From positions 108,105 to 172,104 of the forward strand of contig NZ_SPQP01000003.1 of assembly GCF_004571075.1 (NCBI RefSeq): 64,000 nt of DNA, written 5' to 3'. The notes under the pieces are model-generated. The model was not told where the DNA came from, did not search any database, and worked only from the letters and a program-made list of their open reading frames with translations. Positions 62,360 through 64,000 of this stretch are shown here, piece by piece; positions within the stretch are counted from its first letter, which is position 1, and the number at the start of each line of letters is the position of its first letter. The DNA comes from Blastococcus sp. TF02A-35. Its GTDB lineage: Bacteria; Actinomycetota; Actinomycetes; Mycobacteriales; Geodermatophilaceae. The position numbers and the translations under genes were made by a program.

Positions 62360-64000
62360 GTGCGCTCGCTGAAGGTGGCCGTGGCCGCCGCACTGGTGGT
62401 CCTGTCCGCCACCCCCGCCTCGGCCGAGCCGGTGAACCGGGCACCGGTCGTCGTCGACGACGCGGTGGCCTACCGGAACACCGGCGGGATCGACTACCCC
62501 GTGACCGCGCTGGCCAACGACAGCGACCCCGACGGTGACGCGTTGACCTACGTGTCGGTCACGCCGGCCGGCAAGGGGAACGCCTACCTCCAGGACGGCA
62601 CGCTCTTCTACAAGCCGTACTTCCGGGAGTCGGGCACGGACTCGTTCACCTACACCGTGTCCGACGGTCAGGGGAACACCGCGACCGGCACCGTGACGGC
62701 CACCCTCTGGGTCGATCCCGGCGCGCCTGGCAATGCTGCGATCTCCATCCCGGTCCCGGGCTCGGCCACGCTGACCTGGTCCGCTGCCGACGGTGCGGTC
62801 GAGTACCGGATCTACCTCAACGGGGCACTCGTCCACACCACGACGGACCTGTCGTGGACCGCCACCGGACTTCTCGACACGGGCTACTACTACTGGAACG
62901 TCTATGCCTTCAACGGCGGAGGCTGGCCTGGCGGTGCGTCGTACTCCCTGTCCCGCTATCCCAAGCTGCCGACGCCGGAAGCGGTCCACGCGGGTGGGAC
63001 CGATGACCCGACCACGGTGAAGCTGACGTGGGACGCCAGGCACATGACCGGACCCTGGAACGTATATCGCGACGGCGTCCTCATCGGGAGCAGCCACTGG
63101 GCGGGGTTCGAAGACACCGGCCTGGTGACCGGCCACGAGTACAGCTACCAGGTGGAGCTCGTCGGCGGCACCACGGCCCAGAGCGTGTACCCGCCGAGTT
63201 CGCTCTCGGCGGCTGTCCGAGCAACGCCCGGCGTCCTGACCGGTATCGGTCAGCTCTTCCGAGACCTCGGCGGGTCAAGCGGCCCCCTCGGCCCGATCAT
63301 CACACCGGAACGTGGCATTCCCGGCGGACGGCAGCAGGACCACCAGAACGGTTACATCCTCGAGCAGACCGGCCGGACCGCGCTGACGGTCACGCACCCC
63401 GTCGCCGGCGCGTATTTCGGCGCGCCCATGTATGGCGCCATGGGTGACCTCGGGTTCCCCGTGGCCGAGCAGGAGAGCGGGCTGCGGGACGGCGGCTTCG
63501 GTCAGCTGTTCGAGGGCGGCAGCATCTGGGGCTCGTCGCACACTCCGACCCGCGCCGTCCGGCAAGTGATCGAGGACGGCTGGGCCGAGGCAGGGTGGGA
63601 GGAGGGGCCGCTGGGCTATCCGGTCGCTGACCAGGTGACCCTGCCGCGTGGCATCTCCCAGCTGTTCGAGGACGGCGGCGTCTACTGGAGCGCGGCGACC
63701 GGATCCCATGCTGTCGCCGCCGAGAACCACGACACCTACACCGCCTGGGGTGGCCCGTCGGGTCGCCTGGGCTTCCCGACCACGGGTGACAACTGCGGCC
63801 TGCGCGGCGGCGGCTGCTGGCAGGGCTTCCAGGGCGGCGCCATCCACTGGTCACCGGCCACCGGCGCGCACGCCACCGACGGCATGATCCGCGAGGCCTG
63901 GGGCCGGCTCGGCTGGGAGAACGGCCGCATGGGCTACCCCACCGGCGGCGTCGTCTGCGGCCTGCGCGGCGGCGGCTGCTGGCAGCCCTTCCAGGGCGGC
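62360..64000 (+). CDS. Secreted LGFP-repeat protein with Ig/FnIII-like domains (C-terminus cut)
   Basis: At least 547 residues, running off the window. Signal peptide ([16 protein letters not shown]) ends near residue 20. Residues about 22-115 form a cadherin-like/bacterial Ig module ([34 protein letters not shown]). Two fibronectin III-like domains follow (about 120-200 and 205-290). From about 355 come LGFP repeats ([40 protein letters not shown]), which in actinobacteria anchor proteins to the cell envelope. Start GTG 62360 follows GAGGAG; an overlapping ATG stops after four codons. Likely surface adhesin or wall-bound protein; an enzymatic domain could lie beyond the window. Confidence 0.9.
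   Translation, partial: MRSLKVAVAAALVVLSATPASAEPVNRAPVVVDDAVAYRNTGGIDYPVTALANDSDPDGDALTYVSVTPAGKGNAYLQDGTLFYKPYFRESGTDSFTYTVSDGQGNTATGTVTATLWVDPGAPGNAAISIPVPGSATLTWSAADGAVEYRIYLNGALVHTTTDLSWTATGLLDTGYYYWNVYAFNGGGWPGGASYSLSRYPKLPTPEAVHAGGTDDPTTVKLTWDARHMTGPWNVYRDGVLIGSSHWAGFEDTGLVTGHEYSYQVELVGGTTAQSVYPPSSLSAAVRATPGVLTGIGQLFRDLGGSSGPLGPIITPERGIPGGRQQDHQNGYILEQTGRTALTVTHPVAGAYFGAPMYGAMGDLGFPVAEQESGLRDGGFGQLFEGGSIWGSSHTPTRAVRQVIEDGWAEAGWEEGPLGYPVADQVTLPRGISQLFEDGGVYWSAATGSHAVAAENHDTYTAWGGPSGRLGFPTTGDNCGLRGGGCWQGFQGGAIHWSPATGAHATDGMIREAWGRLGWENGRMGYPTGGVVCGLRGGGCWQPFQGG
63794..64000 (+). repeat. Near-identical 45-bp units in the LGFP array (period 162 bp)
   Basis: 63794-63838 and 63956-64000 match at 43 of 45 positions, encoding [10 protein letters not shown](G/P)FQGG. 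The spacing equals one 54-residue LGFP repeat. This suggests recent duplication or gene conversion inside the array. Confidence 0.85.

Overview
The window is chromosomal DNA of very high GC from an actinobacterium. Mycothiol chemistry (an S-(hydroxymethyl)mycothiol dehydrogenase with its metallo-hydrolase partner), a DUF3073 protein, a DUF5701 protein, split purS/purQ/purL genes and many leaderless promoters all point to Actinomycetota. The protein style suggests Geodermatophilaceae (Blastococcus, Modestobacter or Geodermatophilus), but that family-level placement is inference.

Layout. 1-18.7 kb is core and metabolic: an hrpA-type helicase (cut by the window start), a MarR regulator coupled to a DHA2 efflux pump, two hemerythrin proteins, two acyl-CoA dehydrogenases, a second DHA2 transporter, a YihY/BrkB protein, a TetR/enoyl-CoA isomerase pair facing a polyhydroxyalkanoate synthase/hydrolase pair, and small membrane proteins. 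19.0-23.0 kb is a six-gene minus-strand operon with type VII secretion (ESX/WXG100) hallmarks and almost every gene junction overlapping. 23.2-24.3 kb holds two orphan genes. 24.5-31.3 kb is a genomic island inserted at the 3' end of tRNA-Lys(UUU), bounded by 43-bp direct repeats. It carries an Mrr-like nuclease, a 660-residue protein with a HEPN-like motif, a Fic protein and small membrane proteins, but no recognisable integrase.

31.6-46 kb carries malate:quinone oxidoreductase, lipoproteins, a DUF2231-Rieske fusion, GtrA, a metallophosphoesterase, a tRNA-Glu/Asp/Phe cluster, a glycosyltransferase, and an operon of metallo-beta-lactamase-fold protein, compact acyl-activating enzyme and GMC oxidoreductase. 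45.6-51.6 kb has an M23 peptidase, a sugar ABC transporter (binding protein, permease, ATPase), a Leu/Phe/Val-type dehydrogenase and DUF3073. 51.7-64 kb is dominated by purine synthesis (purF-purM and purS-purQ-purL-SCP), with the mycothiol pair and an OFA-type carboxylate transporter with its small partner between. The window ends inside a secreted LGFP-repeat protein.

Two themes run through the window. Genes within units are joined by 1- to 17-nt overlaps, implying translational coupling. At least eleven genes have a TANNNT -10 hexamer exactly 6-7 nt before the start codon, the signature of leaderless transcription; this fixes several otherwise ambiguous starts. The best candidates for undescribed biology are the T7SS-like operon and the tRNA-Lys island cargo.
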